64,000 bases of DNA, from contig NZ_OAOP01000014.1 of the NCBI RefSeq assembly GCF_900207585.1, positions 1 to 64,000 on the forward strand, read 5' to 3'. Source of the DNA: Bacillus oleivorans. Its GTDB lineage: Bacteria > Bacillota > Bacilli > Bacillales > JC228. Shown piece after piece: positions 53,458 through 62,792 of this stretch. The first letter of the stretch is position 1. Each line of letters starts with the position of its first letter. A model generated the notes under the pieces. It had not been told where the DNA came from and searched no databases. It was given only the letters and a program-made list of their open reading frames with translations. Both the position numbers and the translations under genes were made by a program.

Positions 53458-54056
53458 CGCTTAATTGCTTTTAAAATAAAATAACCTTTATTCTTTTTTA
53501 CAACTTCCGCTTCTCCAAAAATTTCCTCGAGCTTCTCTTTCGCAGATGGGGCTCCCTGCTTTTTTTGAATAACTACCCAAAGCTCTCCATTTTGAACTAA
53601 ATGATCATAACTTTTTGCCAAAATGTCATGAACCACCTGCTTCCCCGCCCGGATTGGCGGATTCGTCAGGATTGCTGCAAAAGCGTTTTCCGTAATGGAT
53701 CCAAACCCTTCACTTTGATAAATCTTAACATTTTTCACTTGGTTGGCCTCAGCATTCTCTTCAGCTAACTGTACCGCTCTTTCATTGATATCTACCATAT
53801 GCACTAATCGTTCCGGGTTATCTTGTGCTATCGAAATCCCAATTGGTCCGTACCCGCAGCCTACATCCAAATACGGACCTTCGACTTCTGGCACTTCAAA
53901 CGATTCCAGTAATGTCCTAGTTCCAAAATCAACCTCTTTTTTTGAAAAAACACCTGCATCCGTTGTAAATCGAATCGATCGATTATGCCTTTGAAAAATA
54001 ACGGTGGAGCGATTACTCTTTACTTCTGGTTTGCGAGAATAATAATGATCGGACAT
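53454..54056 (-). CDS. ybxB: RsmC-like class I SAM methyltransferase (YbxB)
   Basis: The 200-residue protein has motif I LDVGCGYGPIGI (about 63-74), the acidic motif II in HMVDINERAV and the NPPIRAGK motif IV, typical of methylation of an exocyclic base amine, as in RsmC-like enzymes. It is probably a 16S rRNA guanine-N2 methyltransferase; the target is inferred. It lies between rplL and rpoB as in B. subtilis. Confidence 0.93.
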   Translation of the reverse strand: MSDHYYSRKPEVKSNRSTVIFQRHNRSIRFTTDAGVFSKKEVDFGTRTLLESFEVPEVEGPYLDVGCGYGPIGISIAQDNPERLVHMVDINERAVQLAEENAEANQVKNVKIYQSEGFGSITENAFAAILTNPPIRAGKQVVHDILAKSYDHLVQNGELWVVIQKKQGAPSAKEKLEEIFGEAEVVKKNKGYFILKAIKR

Positions 54057-54141
54057 TTAATTCGCCTCCAGTAAATGAAGATAAATGCGGAAATTTATGA
54101 GGGTTTCGTTAAAGATTTATTATTTATTGCCAAAGTATAAA

Positions 54142-54170
54142 AATGAGCCCGCGCAAAATACGGGCTCATT
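54142..54170 (-). terminator. rplJL terminator
   Basis: AATGAGCCCG and CGGGCTCATT form a perfect 10-bp stem, with T residues after it on the minus strand (TTTTTATAC). It separates rplL from ybxB. Confidence 0.85.
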
Positions 54171-54182
54171 ATTTCTATTTCA

Positions 54183-54548
54183 TTATTTTACTTCTACGCC
54201 AGCTCCAACTTCTTCAAGCTTAGCTTTAATTTCTTCAGCTTCCTCTTTAGAGATGCCTTCTTTAAGAGGTTTTGGAGTGTTATCAACAAGATCTTTTGCT
54301 TCTTTAAGTCCAAGACCAGTGATTTCACGAACCACTTTGATAACTTTGATTTTTTGGTCGCCAGCAGATGCTAGAACCACATCAAATTCAGTTTTTTCTT
54401 CAACAGCAGCACCAGCAGCAGCGCCACCAACAACAGCTACAGGAGCAGCCGCAGTTACACCAAATTCTTCTTCAATAGCTTTTACTAAGTCGTTTAGTTC
54501 TAAAACAGTCATATTTTTAACTGCTTCAATGATTTGTTCTTTAGTCAT
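54183..54548 (-). CDS. rplL: 50S ribosomal protein L7/L12 (bL12)
   Basis: The 121-residue protein has an N-terminal dimerisation domain, an Ala/Gly-rich hinge (about 37-52) and a C-terminal factor-binding domain ([20 protein letters not shown]). It forms the L10-bound stalk that recruits translation GTPases. It follows rplJ by 56 bp. Confidence 0.98.
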   Translation of the reverse strand: MTKEQIIEAVKNMTVLELNDLVKAIEEEFGVTAAAPVAVVGGAAAGAAVEEKTEFDVVLASAGDQKIKVIKVVREITGLGLKEAKDLVDNTPKPLKEGISKEEAEEIKAKLEEVGAGVEVK

Positions 54549-54604
54549 GAGAAATTTCCTCCTAATCTTTTTGTGTGTTTTAAAAGTAAGCGATGTGTTT
54601 TCGA

Positions 54605-55105
54605 TTAAGCGCCTTGTTCTTCTTTTTGATCAGCAACAGCCTTAGCTGCCAATGCGAAGTTACGGATAGGAGCTTGAAGAACACTAAGCAACATAGAAAG
54701 TAAGCCTTCGCGGGATGGAAGATCTGCAAGAGCCTTGATTTCTTCAACTGTTGCAAGATTTCCTTCAATGACACCAGCTTTAATTTCAAGTGCATCATGT
54801 TTTTTAGCAAAATCACTTAGGATTTTTGCAGGAGCTACAACGTCCTCAGTACTGAACGCGATTGCGTTTGGTCCAAGAAGATGTTCGTTAAGCCCAGCTA
54901 GCTCAGCTGCTTCTGCAGCACGGCGAGAAAGTGTATTTTTGTAGACTTTGAATTCTACTCCAGCTTCACGAAGTTGTTTACGAAGCTCTGTTACCTCTGC
55001 TACATTCAATCCGCGGTAATCTACAACAACTGTAGAAACACTTGTTTTGAATTTGTTCGTAATCTCGTCTACGATTAATTTCTTTTGTTCAACTGCACTA
55101 CTCAT
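54605..55105 (-). CDS. rplJ: 50S ribosomal protein L10 (uL10)
   Basis: The 166-residue protein anchors the L12 stalk. The N-terminal [21 protein letters not shown] and [17 protein letters not shown] are typical. AGGAGGTGGCAGA precedes the ATG. Expression is expected to be controlled by the L10 leader upstream. Confidence 0.98.
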   Translation of the reverse strand: MSSAVEQKKLIVDEITNKFKTSVSTVVVDYRGLNVAEVTELRKQLREAGVEFKVYKNTLSRRAAEAAELAGLNEHLLGPNAIAFSTEDVVAPAKILSDFAKKHDALEIKAGVIEGNLATVEEIKALADLPSREGLLSMLLSVLQAPIRNFALAAKAVADQKEEQGA

Positions 55106-55371
55106 TCTGCCACCTCCTGTAGAATGGTTACATCCATACCGTAAAAGAAAACTTAACTTGAGCTAAGTATTCTATTTTGTAGGCGGTTGCCTCGATGCCC
55201 TTATACTTCATCTATTTTGAAGCATAAAAAAGCCTTCATATCTTGTAGACATGAAGGCTGAAAGAATCCACTTATCAAAACGATAGGTTCTATTCGATCA
55301 AACACCTCGGTAGGAAATTAAGCTTTTTACAGCACCTACTGTCTACGGCATACATGTATTAAATTAACACC
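55106..55371 (-). ncRNA. L10 leader (autoregulatory 5' UTR of rplJL)
   Basis: The leader transcript has the conserved CCGTAGACAGTAGGTGC segment, TTAATTTCCTACCGAGGTG, and a later terminator stem (AGCCTTCATGTC, ATGAAGGCTTTTTT at about 55227-55260). In Bacillus the L10-L12 complex binds this kind of leader and promotes termination. Position and sequence fit the family well. Confidence 0.85.
55227..55261 (-). terminator. Attenuator terminator within the L10 leader
   Basis: On the minus strand CAGCCTTCAT and ATGAAGGCT pair around a short loop, followed by TTTTTTA. It would stop rplJL transcripts when L10 is in excess. Confidence 0.8.
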
Positions 55372-55377
55372 CTATGA

Positions 55378-55406
55378 ATTATACTAGGATGGTTTAACGA
55401 TGTCAA
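55378..55406 (-). promoter_or_regulatory. rplJL promoter (perfect sigma-A consensus)
   Basis: Minus strand TTGACA, 17-bp spacer, TATAAT: both boxes match the consensus exactly. It lies just after the rplA stop, with a start near 55371. Confidence 0.9.
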
Positions 55407-55407
55407 C

Positions 55408-56109
55408 CTAGTTTTTCAAAGAAAATGATGCTGGGTCTACTTTTACGCCAGGTCCCATTGTAGAAGTAGCGGCAACGCCCTTCACATAAGTACCTTTCGC
55501 TGCAGCAGGCTTCGCTTTAAGCATTGTTTCGTAGATAACAGAGAAGTTTTCAACTAATTTCTCGTTATCGAAAGAAACTTTACCAATTGGAACGTGTACA
55601 ATACCAGCTTTATCAGCACGATATTCTACTTTACCAGCTTTGATTTCTTTAACTGCACGATCCACATCAAATGTAACCGTACCTGTTTTAGGGTTTGGCA
55701 TTAAGCCTTTAGGTCCGAGGACACGTCCAAGCTTACCTACTTCACCCATCATATCAGGTGTAGCTACGATTACATCAAAATCGAACCAACCTTGGTTGAT
55801 TTTGTTAATATATTCTGCATCGCCTACGTAATCAGCCCCAGCTGCTTCTGCTTCTTTCAGTTTTTCGCCTTTTGCGAAAACAAGTACTCGTTGAGTTTTA
55901 CCAGTTCCGTTTGGAAGAACAACTGCTCCACGGATTTGTTGGTCATTCTTACGAGTGTCAACACCTAAACGGAATGCAACTTCAACTGTTGCGTCAAACT
56001 TAGCGAAGTTTGTCTTTTTTACCAATTCAATAGCTTCGTTTACATCGTACGCTTTTGTACGATCAACAAGTTTTGCTGCTTCTTGATATTTTTTGCTTCT
56101 TTTCGCCAT
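55408..56109 (-). CDS. rplA: 50S ribosomal protein L1 (uL1)
   Basis: The 233-residue protein of the L1 stalk moves deacylated tRNA out of the E site. Conserved [15 protein letters not shown] near residue 130 and [14 protein letters not shown] at the N-terminus are present. It follows rplK with a hairpin between them. Confidence 0.98.
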   Translation of the reverse strand: MAKRSKKYQEAAKLVDRTKAYDVNEAIELVKKTNFAKFDATVEVAFRLGVDTRKNDQQIRGAVVLPNGTGKTQRVLVFAKGEKLKEAEAAGADYVGDAEYINKINQGWFDFDVIVATPDMMGEVGKLGRVLGPKGLMPNPKTGTVTFDVDRAVKEIKAGKVEYRADKAGIVHVPIGKVSFDNEKLVENFSVIYETMLKAKPAAAKGTYVKGVAATSTMGPGVKVDPASFSLKN

Positions 56110-56154
56110 TTTAATATCCTCCTAATTGTGGTTTTAACGGATTGACCTCCCACT

Positions 56155-56190
56155 AAAAAGGTTGCGAATTCTGCATAAGACTTCGCAACC
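56155..56190 (-). terminator. Attenuator-like hairpin between rplK and rplA
   Basis: On the minus strand GGTTGCGAA and TTCGCAACC form a 9-bp stem with a 13-nt loop, followed by TTTTTAG. It could reduce rplA relative to rplK; the T tract is short, so efficiency is uncertain. Confidence 0.6.
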
Positions 56191-56210
56191 CCGTGAAAAA
56201 AGGTATCTTA

Positions 56211-56636
56211 TTAGTCTTCAATCACGATACCCATGCTGCGGGCTGTACCTTCAACCATGCGCATCGCTGCTTCAACGTCTGCTGCGTTAAGGTCAGGCAT
56301 TTTTGTTTCAGCAATTTCGCGTACTTTATCACGCTTAACAGTTGCCACTTTTTTACGGTTTGGTTCACCAGAACCCGACTCGATACCAGCAGCTTTCTTA
56401 AGTAAAACAGCCGCAGGCGGAGTTTTCGTAATAAATGTAAATGAACGGTCTTCAAATACCGTAATTTCAACTGGAATAATAAGACCAGCTTGATCCGCAG
56501 TACGTGCGTTGAACTCCTTACAGAATCCCATAATATTTACACCAGCTTGACCAAGTGCAGGACCTACAGGCGGAGCTGGATTCGCTTTACCCGCTGGAAT
56601 TTGAAGCTTAACAAGTTTGATTACTTTTTTAGCCAC
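56211..56636 (-). CDS. rplK: 50S ribosomal protein L11 (uL11)
   Basis: The 141-residue protein begins with GTG ([20 protein letters not shown] follows the initiator Met), preceded by AAGGAGG at 8 nt. The Pro-rich [14 protein letters not shown] segment is typical. It forms the GTPase-associated centre, binds thiostrepton and is needed for the stringent response. Confidence 0.98.
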   Translation of the reverse strand: MAKKVIKLVKLQIPAGKANPAPPVGPALGQAGVNIMGFCKEFNARTADQAGLIIPVEITVFEDRSFTFITKTPPAAVLLKKAAGIESGSGEPNRKKVATVKRDKVREIAETKMPDLNAADVEAAMRMVEGTARSMGIVIED

Positions 56637-56770
56637 GAGACACACCTCCTTAAAGTCCGTGATGTGGTAATAGGGCGTTGAAACCCTCCCACTCTTATCT
56701 ATGCTATCGTAGCATATAAAATCTCTTGATTATACAGTAATGCCTACCCGTAGACACACCGACTTAAAAA

Positions 56771-56799
56771 ATATTATCATTTTTCAAGATTGATTTCAA
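56771..56799 (-). promoter_or_regulatory. rplK promoter (sigma-A)
   Basis: Minus strand TTGAAA, 17-bp spacer, TAATAT. A second TATAAT at 56729-56734 has no good -35 box. Confidence 0.65.
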
Positions 56800-56811
56800 G
56801 TCGTTTCAACA

Positions 56812-57345
56812 TTATAATTTATCAATTTGGCCAAAGCTTAGTTCAACCGGCGTTTCTCTGCCAAACATATTTACTAAAACTTTAATCTTTTGCTTATCGC
56901 GATCGATGTCTTCAATCGAGCCTGTAAAGTTTGCGAACGGACCTTCCTTCACTTTAACGGTTTCGCCAAGTTCGAAGTTAATGTCTACTTTTCTTTCTTC
57001 AACACCCATTCTCTTTAATACAGAACTGACTTCATCCGGCATCAGCGGCGTTGGTTTTGAGCCAGATCCAGCTGAACCGACAAATCCAGTTACTCCTGGA
57101 GTATTTCTGACGACGTACCAAGAGTCATCTGTCATCACAAGCTCAACTAGCACATACCCTGGAAAAACTTTCTTTTTTACAACTTTTTTCTTTCCGTTTT
57201 TAATATCAGTTTCCTCTTCTTCAGGAACCACGACACGGAAAATCTTATCTTGCATACCCATGGATTCAACCCGTTTTTCAAGGTTAGCTTTTACTTTATT
57301 TTCATAACCTGAGTAAGTATGCACCACATACCAATTCTTTTCCAT
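56812..57345 (-). CDS. nusG: Transcription elongation factor NusG
   Basis: The 177-residue protein has the NGN domain (WYVVHTYSGYENKVKANLEK) and a C-terminal KOW domain (VKEGPFANFTGSIEDID, about 125-177). It modulates pausing and couples transcription to translation. The strong GGGAGGGAAGG is about 18 nt before the ATG, longer than normal. GGAC and GTCC between them can pair and shorten the distance. Confidence 0.97.
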   Translation of the reverse strand: MEKNWYVVHTYSGYENKVKANLEKRVESMGMQDKIFRVVVPEEEETDIKNGKKKVVKKKVFPGYVLVELVMTDDSWYVVRNTPGVTGFVGSAGSGSKPTPLMPDEVSSVLKRMGVEERKVDINFELGETVKVKEGPFANFTGSIEDIDRDKQKIKVLVNMFGRETPVELSFGQIDKL

Positions 57346-57495
57346 TCAGTTGGACAAATACGTCCTTCCCTCCCCACTTAATATAAAGTAGCCTTGCGGT
57401 CATTGGTTTCATAGACAAGTTCGATTCAAAAAATCAATCATTTACTATTTGTACAGTAAAATAATACTTATCTTTTCTCAGATTTTCGGGCAATG

Positions 57496-57514
57496 AAAAA
57501 ACCCGTTTCCGGGT
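57496..57514 (-). terminator. Terminator between secE and nusG
   Basis: On the minus strand ACCCG, GAAA tetraloop, CGGGT, then TTTTTC. The small but stable hairpin suggests partial termination after secE. Confidence 0.7.
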
Positions 57515-57561
57515 CCTGTCAAATCTTAGATATTCACCATTATACCATGTGATCTAGTAAC

Positions 57562-57732
57562 TTATTCAAGAATCAATTCAATTACTGAAGAGATTCCTAA
57601 ATCTACAACTGCAAAAAACACAGAGACAAATGCAACCGTTACAATAACCGTTACTGTATATCGAACGAGTTCTTTTCTTTTTGGCCAGCTGACCTTCTTC
57701 ATTTCACTGGCTACATTGCGAAAAAATTGCAT
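57562..57732 (-). CDS. secE: Preprotein translocase subunit SecE
   Basis: A 56-residue protein with one C-terminal membrane segment (about 28-48) and the amphipathic motif EMKKVSWPKRKELVRYT, the form usual in Firmicutes. It clamps SecY. ATG 57732 has TTGGGGG upstream; the TTG five codons earlier is within that site. Confidence 0.95.
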   Translation of the reverse strand: MQFFRNVASEMKKVSWPKRKELVRYTVTVIVTVAFVSVFFAVVDLGISSVIELILE

Positions 57733-57773
57733 GAAGTTAACCCCCAACTGAAAGTAGATCTATGTCAAAACCA

Positions 57774-57920
57774 TTATTTTGTTTGTTTATGAACGGTGTG
57801 ACTATTACAAGTCCTGCAAAACTTTTTTATTTCTAAACGTTCTGTACTTGTTTTATTCTGATCCTTTGAATAGTTTCTAGAACCGCACTCCGAACAAGCC
57901 AGAACTTGTTTTTTGCTCAT
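57774..57920 (-). CDS. rpmG: 50S ribosomal protein L33 (bL33), zinc type
   Basis: A 48-residue protein found by reading the secE-sigH gap ([18 protein letters not shown]). Two CxxC pairs, Cys9/Cys12 and Cys35/Cys38, mark the zinc-binding form. Its position before secE matches rpmGB of B. subtilis. Start ATG 57920, with GGTGATGAATATTT upstream as a weak ribosome binding site. Confidence 0.95.
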   Translation of the reverse strand: MSKKQVLACSECGSRNYSKDQNKTSTERLEIKKFCRTCNSHTVHKQTK

Positions 57921-57959
57921 AAATATTCATCACCTATATAAATCTATTACGTCTTTAAA

Positions 57960-57988
57960 ACTTTATCACGGTCCTGAAAACTTGTCAA
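57960..57988 (-). promoter_or_regulatory. rpmG-secE promoter (sigma-A)
   Basis: Minus strand TTGACA, 17-bp spacer, TAAAGT, upstream of rpmG. The -35 box is perfect. Confidence 0.7.
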
Positions 57989-58001
57989 ACTACCATAAAC
58001 T

Positions 58002-58667
58002 TCATTGTGAAGAGGAGGAGTGGGTAATCTCCCTGATTTCTAAGTATCTCTCTAGCTTTCTTTTAACCCGCTGAAGTGCATTATCAATAGACTTAACATG
58101 TCTGTTTAACTCTTCTGAAATCTCTTGGTATGACTGCCCATCTAAATAGAGGGCCAGTACTTTTTGTTCTAAATCACTGAGAATTTCTGACATTTTCAAC
58201 TCAATATTATCAAATTCCTCACGACTAATAATTAATTCTTCTGGATCCATAATCTTTGCGCCTGAAATGACATCCATCAGCGTTCGATCGGATTCTTCAT
58301 CAAAAATAGGCTTGTCCAAAGAAACATATGAATTCAGCGGAATATGCTTTTGCCGGGTTGCTGTTTTGATTGCTGTAATAATTTGCCTAGTAATACACAG
58401 CTCGGCAAAAGCTTTAAAGGAGGTGAGCTTGTCCTCTTTGAAGTCACGAATCGCCTTATATAAGCCTATCATGCCTTCCTGAACAATATCTTCTTTGGTT
58501 GCACCGATCAAAAAATAGGATCTCGCTTTCGCCCTTACAAAGTTCCGATACTTATGAATGAGATAATCAAGTGCTTCACTTTCGCCCTGATGCACTAAGT
58601 CTACAATCTCTTCGTCTTCTAAAAAATTGTAAGCACTTTGTTGGCTTTCCCCGATGTTCGAATTCAC
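58002..58667 (-). CDS. sigH: RNA polymerase sigma factor SigH (early stationary phase and sporulation)
   Basis: The 221-residue protein has region 2 (DYLIHKYRNFVRAKARSYFL, EDIVQEGMIGLYKAIRDF) and region 4 (LALYLDGQSYQEISEELN, VKSIDNALQRVKRKLE). SigH transcribes spo0A, kinA, ftsZ and competence genes at the onset of stationary phase. GTG 58667 is chosen because GGGGGG lies 9 nt before it; the ATG at 58694 has no site. A sigma-A promoter is at 58706. Confidence 0.96.
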   Translation of the reverse strand: MNSNIGESQQSAYNFLEDEEIVDLVHQGESEALDYLIHKYRNFVRAKARSYFLIGATKEDIVQEGMIGLYKAIRDFKEDKLTSFKAFAELCITRQIITAIKTATRQKHIPLNSYVSLDKPIFDEESDRTLMDVISGAKIMDPEELIISREEFDNIELKMSEILSDLEQKVLALYLDGQSYQEISEELNRHVKSIDNALQRVKRKLERYLEIREITHSSSSQ

Positions 58668-58705
58668 CCTATAGATCCCCCCAACCGTGCGCATTAGATA
58701 GAAAT

Positions 58706-58734
58706 ATTATACAGTAGACGAATTAAGGGGTCAA
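58706..58734 (-). promoter_or_regulatory. sigH promoter (sigma-A)
   Basis: Minus strand TTGACC, 17-bp spacer, TATAAT, between rae1 and sigH. In B. subtilis the sigH promoter is sigma-A dependent and repressed by AbrB. Confidence 0.8.
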
Positions 58735-58738
58735 CCAA

Positions 58739-59248
58739 TCATTGTCCGCCTCTTCTCCATTTTTCGAATATTTCTGCTATTTCGTCTGGCAGCTGAATTT
58801 TGGTCTTTGGTTTAGATTCGAGGGATTTTTGAACATTTTTGCCTATGTTTTTCTCAATACTTTCCATTTCGCGTAATAATTCACGGGCCGATTTTCGCAA
58901 AGCTCCTTGTCCGAATATAGCCCATTGTTCTGTATAGTCAGAGGTAGCGACATGAATTTGTGTTTTTATATTAGCTAAAGAGATTGCCAGCTTTTCAATC
59001 CGTTCATCCGCTGTTTCATTTTCTCTTGTAAAGATTACTTCAATCTTATAGTTCTTATATTTTTTCTCAATTCCTTGCACATAATGTGCATCAAAAACGA
59101 CAATCACTTTATATCCAGTAAAGGCTTGGTATTCAGCCATTTTTTCAATTAATCGATCTCTTGCCGAAGCTAAATCACCTGTTTTTAAAGCACGAAGCTC
59201 TGGCCAAGCACCAATAATGTTATAGCCATCCACAAGGAGAATATCCAT
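58739..59248 (-). CDS. rae1: Ribosome-associated NYN endoribonuclease Rae1 (YacP)
   Basis: The 169-residue protein has a PIN-like NYN domain: LLVDGYNIIGAW, VVFDAHYVQG and ATSDYTEQW supply the catalytic acids. Rae1 cleaves mRNA in the ribosomal A site in B. subtilis. It lies 3 bp after rlmB and ends about 70 bp before the sigH start, as in B. subtilis. Confidence 0.94.
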   Translation of the reverse strand: MDILLVDGYNIIGAWPELRALKTGDLASARDRLIEKMAEYQAFTGYKVIVVFDAHYVQGIEKKYKNYKIEVIFTRENETADERIEKLAISLANIKTQIHVATSDYTEQWAIFGQGALRKSARELLREMESIEKNIGKNVQKSLESKPKTKIQLPDEIAEIFEKWRRGGQ

Positions 59249-59251
59249 GGT

Positions 59252-59995
59252 CTATTCACCGATTGCATGGCGTTTTCTATATACCTCATACATCAAAAGT
59301 GCTGCTGCAACTGAAGCATTTAAGGAAGTAACATGTCCAACCATTGGCAAGGAAATAAGAAAATCACACTTTTCCTTTATCAAGCGGCTCATACCTTTTC
59401 CTTCACTGCCAATCACTATTCCAAGCGGCATATTTCCGTCTAACTGTCTGTAATCCTGGTCTGCATCCTTATCTGTACCTGCAATCCAAACACCTGAGTT
59501 TTTTAGTTCATCAATCGTACGTGCTAAATTTGTTACCCTAGCCACCGGAATATGTTCAATTGCCCCAGTCGATGCTTTTGCAACGGTAGCCGTTAAACCG
59601 ACCGATCTTCTTTTTGGAATAATAATCCCATGAACGCCAACTGCATCACACGTTCTCATAATAGAACCTAGGTTATGCGGATCTTCAAGCTCGTCCAAAA
59701 TGATAAAAAATGGAGGCTCATCGCGGTCTTTGGCCCGATTGTACAGATCGTCAAGCTCAGCATACTGATACGCCGCAATTTGGGCCGCTACTCCCTGATG
59801 AGGACCATTGAACATTTGGTCTAGCTTCCGTTTTGGAACGGTTTGAACGATAACAGATTGCTCTTTAGCTAATTTTAAAACTTGCTGGATACTGCCTTTT
59901 TGAGACCCTTCTGCGACCAATACCTTTTGGATGTCTCTTTCTGACCTGAGCACCTCAAGCACGGGATTTCTGCCAAATATCCATTCAGATTCCAT
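59252..59995 (-). CDS. rlmB: 23S rRNA (guanosine-2'-O-)-methyltransferase RlmB family, SpoU/TrmH type
   Basis: The 247-residue SPOUT protein has an N-terminal substrate-binding domain ([14 protein letters not shown]) and the knot with [34 protein letters not shown] and [14 protein letters not shown]. It methylates a 23S rRNA ribose. ATG 59995 follows AGGAGG by 8 nt. It overlaps the end of mrnC by 11 bp. Confidence 0.95.
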   Translation of the reverse strand: MESEWIFGRNPVLEVLRSERDIQKVLVAEGSQKGSIQQVLKLAKEQSVIVQTVPKRKLDQMFNGPHQGVAAQIAAYQYAELDDLYNRAKDRDEPPFFIILDELEDPHNLGSIMRTCDAVGVHGIIIPKRRSVGLTATVAKASTGAIEHIPVARVTNLARTIDELKNSGVWIAGTDKDADQDYRQLDGNMPLGIVIGSEGKGMSRLIKEKCDFLISLPMVGHVTSLNASVAAALLMYEVYRKRHAIGE

Positions 59996-60416
59996 GATCA
60001 TTTCCTCCTTTCTTATTTTTTATCACTTCAAACGACAGTTTTATTAACGATTCCATCCGCTCAATTCGATTGAGTAAGTATAAATAGCCAATTAATGCTT
60101 CAAATCCGGTACTATACCGGTATGTTTGGACATCCGTATTTTTCGGAACTGTTGCCGATCTTGCATTTCTTCCCCTTTTTACAACTGCGAGTTCTTCATC
60201 TGTCAGTCTTTCTGTTTGTATGAAGGTATGAATCATGCTTGCCTGTGCTTTGGCCGATACATAATGAGTCGCTTCTCTATGAAGCTTAGCAGGTTTTACA
60301 GATTCATGATGAAGGAGGTGACGCCTGACATACACTTCATAGACAGCGTCACCCATATAGGCTAAGGAAAGACTATTTAATTGTTTAACGTCTAACTGGA
60401 CTCCCTCATCTATCAT
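59985..60416 (-). CDS. mrnC: Mini-ribonuclease III
   Basis: The 143-residue protein is an RNase III catalytic domain without a dsRNA-binding domain: [20 protein letters not shown] holds the acidic site, and [20 protein letters not shown] and [11 protein letters not shown] follow. It matures 23S rRNA ends in Bacillus. ATG 60416 has GGGG upstream and lies 2 bp after the cysS stop. Confidence 0.95.
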   Translation of the reverse strand: MIDEGVQLDVKQLNSLSLAYMGDAVYEVYVRRHLLHHESVKPAKLHREATHYVSAKAQASMIHTFIQTERLTDEELAVVKRGRNARSATVPKNTDVQTYRYSTGFEALIGYLYLLNRIERMESLIKLSFEVIKNKKGGNDHGI

Positions 60417-60418
60417 GG

Positions 60419-61816
60419 TTATCCCCGCTTCCATCTTGTACCCTGAGGCGTATCTTCCAATATGATATTTTGCTCTTTTAAGCGGTCTCTAATTTCATCT
60501 GCCAAGGCAAAATTCCGATCCTTTCGCGCCTGAATTCGCTGCTCTATTAAAGCTTCAATCTCTTCGTCCAATAACTCTTCTTCCTTAATCGAAATGCCAA
60601 GGACCGAAAAGAGATCCTTAAATTTGTTAATAAAAGCATCTAAAACTTCGACAGAAGAGTTCTTTTCCATTAAATAATAATTGGCCTGTTTTGCTAATTC
60701 AAATAATACAGATATCCCATTGGCTGTATTAAAGTCATCATCCATTTCCTTTACAAATTCTTCGTGTAACGATTGGATCGTATTTAACCACTTTTCATCG
60801 TTCTCGCCTAGATTAACACTCATTTCTTTGCGGTGCTGCAGATTTTGGAAAGATGTTTTTAGACGCTCCAGCGATTTTTCTGCGTTCTCCACGAGTTCAC
60901 GGCTAAAGTTAATCGGATGGCGATAATGAACAGATAACATGAAAAACCGAAGAACTTGCGGGTTTAATTCTTGAATAATATCATGCACAAGAATAAAGTT
61001 TCCTAATGACTTTGACATCTTTTCGTTGTCAATATTAATATAGCCATTATGCATCCAATAGTTTGCAAAAGGTTTTCCTGTTAGGGCTTCTGATTGGGCA
61101 ATTTCATTTTCATGATGCGGAAAAGCCAAATCTTGACCGCCCGCGTGTATATCAAGCGTATCACCTAAATATTTTCTTGCCATCGCCGAGCATTCTATAT
61201 GCCAGCCTGGACGCCCGTCACCCCATGGGCTAGACCATTTGATTTCATTTTCTTTGGCTGCTTTCCATAGGACAAAATCGAGCGGATCTTCCTTCTTTTC
61301 CCCTACTTCAATCCTTGCCCCTACCTGAAGCTCATCTACCGACTGATGCGAGAGTTTGCCATATCCATCAAAACGTCTTGTTCTAAAGTAGACATCCCCG
61401 CCAGACTCATAGGCATAGCCTTTATCAATCAGCGTTTGGATAAACTCGATGATCGTATCAATATTTTCCGTCACTCGAGGGTGAAGTGTTGCTTTTTCGG
61501 TACCCAAAGCTGCAATATCTTCAAAATATGCCTCAATAAAGCGTTCTGTTAAAGTATGAACATCCTCCTTTAACTCATTAGCCGCTTTAATGATTTTATC
61601 ATCTACATCAGTAAAGTTTGAAACATACTGAACATCGTAGCCGCGAAATGTTAAGTAGCGCCGAACTGTATCAAACACAATAACAGGTCTCGCATTGCCT
61701 ATATGAATATAATTGTATACGGTTGGACCGCAAACATACATTTTTACTTTTCCTGGTTCAATCGGGGTAAATTCCTCTTTTTTTCTAGTTAAAGTATTAT
61801 ATATTTGAATGGACAT
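60419..61816 (-). CDS. cysS: Cysteinyl-tRNA synthetase
   Basis: The 465-residue class I synthetase has the zinc-site Cys in CGPTVYN, HIGNARP (the HIGH motif), the WHIECSAM and [10 protein letters not shown] zinc ligands, and KMSKSLGN. It charges tRNA-Cys. It overlaps cysE by 20 bp and shares its T-box control. Confidence 0.98.
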   Translation of the reverse strand: MSIQIYNTLTRKKEEFTPIEPGKVKMYVCGPTVYNYIHIGNARPVIVFDTVRRYLTFRGYDVQYVSNFTDVDDKIIKAANELKEDVHTLTERFIEAYFEDIAALGTEKATLHPRVTENIDTIIEFIQTLIDKGYAYESGGDVYFRTRRFDGYGKLSHQSVDELQVGARIEVGEKKEDPLDFVLWKAAKENEIKWSSPWGDGRPGWHIECSAMARKYLGDTLDIHAGGQDLAFPHHENEIAQSEALTGKPFANYWMHNGYINIDNEKMSKSLGNFILVHDIIQELNPQVLRFFMLSVHYRHPINFSRELVENAEKSLERLKTSFQNLQHRKEMSVNLGENDEKWLNTIQSLHEEFVKEMDDDFNTANGISVLFELAKQANYYLMEKNSSVEVLDAFINKFKDLFSVLGISIKEEELLDEEIEALIEQRIQARKDRNFALADEIRDRLKEQNIILEDTPQGTRWKRG

Positions 61817-62468
61817 TCGAGCGTTCGCTCCCTTCTTTTTTTATCGCTGCAAGTTCTTCACGTAATTGGGCGAGTTCTTCTTCAAGCTGTTTAATCCGGT
61901 CTGTAATTGGATCTGGCAGGTCGCGATGATTTAAATCCTTCTGGATTCGAACTCCATCCTGAATGACGACCTTTCCTGGAATCCCAACCACTGTAGAATT
62001 CGGCGGTACATCCTTGAGTACGACTGAACCCGCTCCGATTTTAGCATTTTCCCCTATCACAATCGATCCTAATACCTTTGCTCCTGTTGCAATCAATGCG
62101 TTGTCCTTTATCGTCGGATGCCTTTTGCCTTTTTCTTTTCCAGTTCCGCCTAGAGTAACACCCTGGAATACTGTTACATTATCACCGATTTCGCATGTCT
62201 CTCCGATAACTACACCCATTCCATGATCGATGAAAAATCGCCGTCCGATTTTGGCCCCGGGATGAATTTCAATACCCGTAAAGAACCGGCTAATCTGAGA
62301 AATACTCCGTGCTATAAAGAAAAATCGTCTTTTATAGAAGGCATGAGCTATTCGGTGTGCCCAAATTGCGTGCAGACCAGAGTAAGTTAAGATAACCTCT
62401 ATCGTGTTGCGAGCGGCCGGATCTTGATCAAACACAACCTCAATATCTTCTTTTAGCCTTTTGAACAT
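61797..62468 (-). CDS. cysE: Serine O-acetyltransferase
   Basis: The 223-residue protein has a helical N-terminal domain and a left-handed beta-helix of hexapeptide repeats (about 70-170: [36 protein letters not shown]). It makes O-acetylserine, the precursor of cysteine. ATG 62468 is preceded by AGAGAGGG. It is controlled by a cysteine-specific T-box and co-transcribed with cysS. Confidence 0.97.
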   Translation of the reverse strand: MFKRLKEDIEVVFDQDPAARNTIEVILTYSGLHAIWAHRIAHAFYKRRFFFIARSISQISRFFTGIEIHPGAKIGRRFFIDHGMGVVIGETCEIGDNVTVFQGVTLGGTGKEKGKRHPTIKDNALIATGAKVLGSIVIGENAKIGAGSVVLKDVPPNSTVVGIPGKVVIQDGVRIQKDLNHRDLPDPITDRIKQLEEELAQLREELAAIKKEGSERSNVHSNI

Positions 62469-62509
62469 AACGTACAACCCTCTCTTTCTAATATTTTTCT
62501 GTCAAAAAT

Positions 62510-62539
62510 AAAAAAACGCCTCTGTTTGTACAGAGACGT
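62510..62539 (-). terminator. T-box terminator
   Basis: On the minus strand ACGTCTCTG, TACAAA loop, CAGAGGCGT, then TTTTTTA. It competes with the antiterminator that includes the T-box sequence. Confidence 0.9.
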
Positions 62540-62760
62540 TTTTATACGCGGTTCCACTCTGCTTAAATGAATGAACAAAAGCCATCATTCATTTCTGCTT
62601 GAACAGGTAACGGCTGTTAACCGCCTTTTTCTACTCTAATCTTTCGAAAAAAGACTCAGAGGTGCATTTCAAAAAACGAGAGGCTTAAACCACTTTCAGC
62701 CGGTGATGGTTCTCTCTTTCAAGCATCGCTCTTTTACTTCTCCTCATCATAGCTTTGTCA
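62510..62760 (-). ncRNA. T-box leader, cysteine-specific
   Basis: The transcript begins with a typical stem I start (GATGAGGAGAAGTAAAAGAG). The specifier is TGC (62664-62666) in GAAATGCACC, a Cys codon. The T-box AGAGTGGAACCGCG is at 62547-62560, followed by the terminator. Uncharged tRNA-Cys pairs at both sites and lets transcription pass into cysE-cysS. It lies between gltX and cysE as in B. subtilis. Confidence 0.93.
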
Positions 62761-62792
62761 CTATATGTTAGTTTTACTATATTATCATACTC

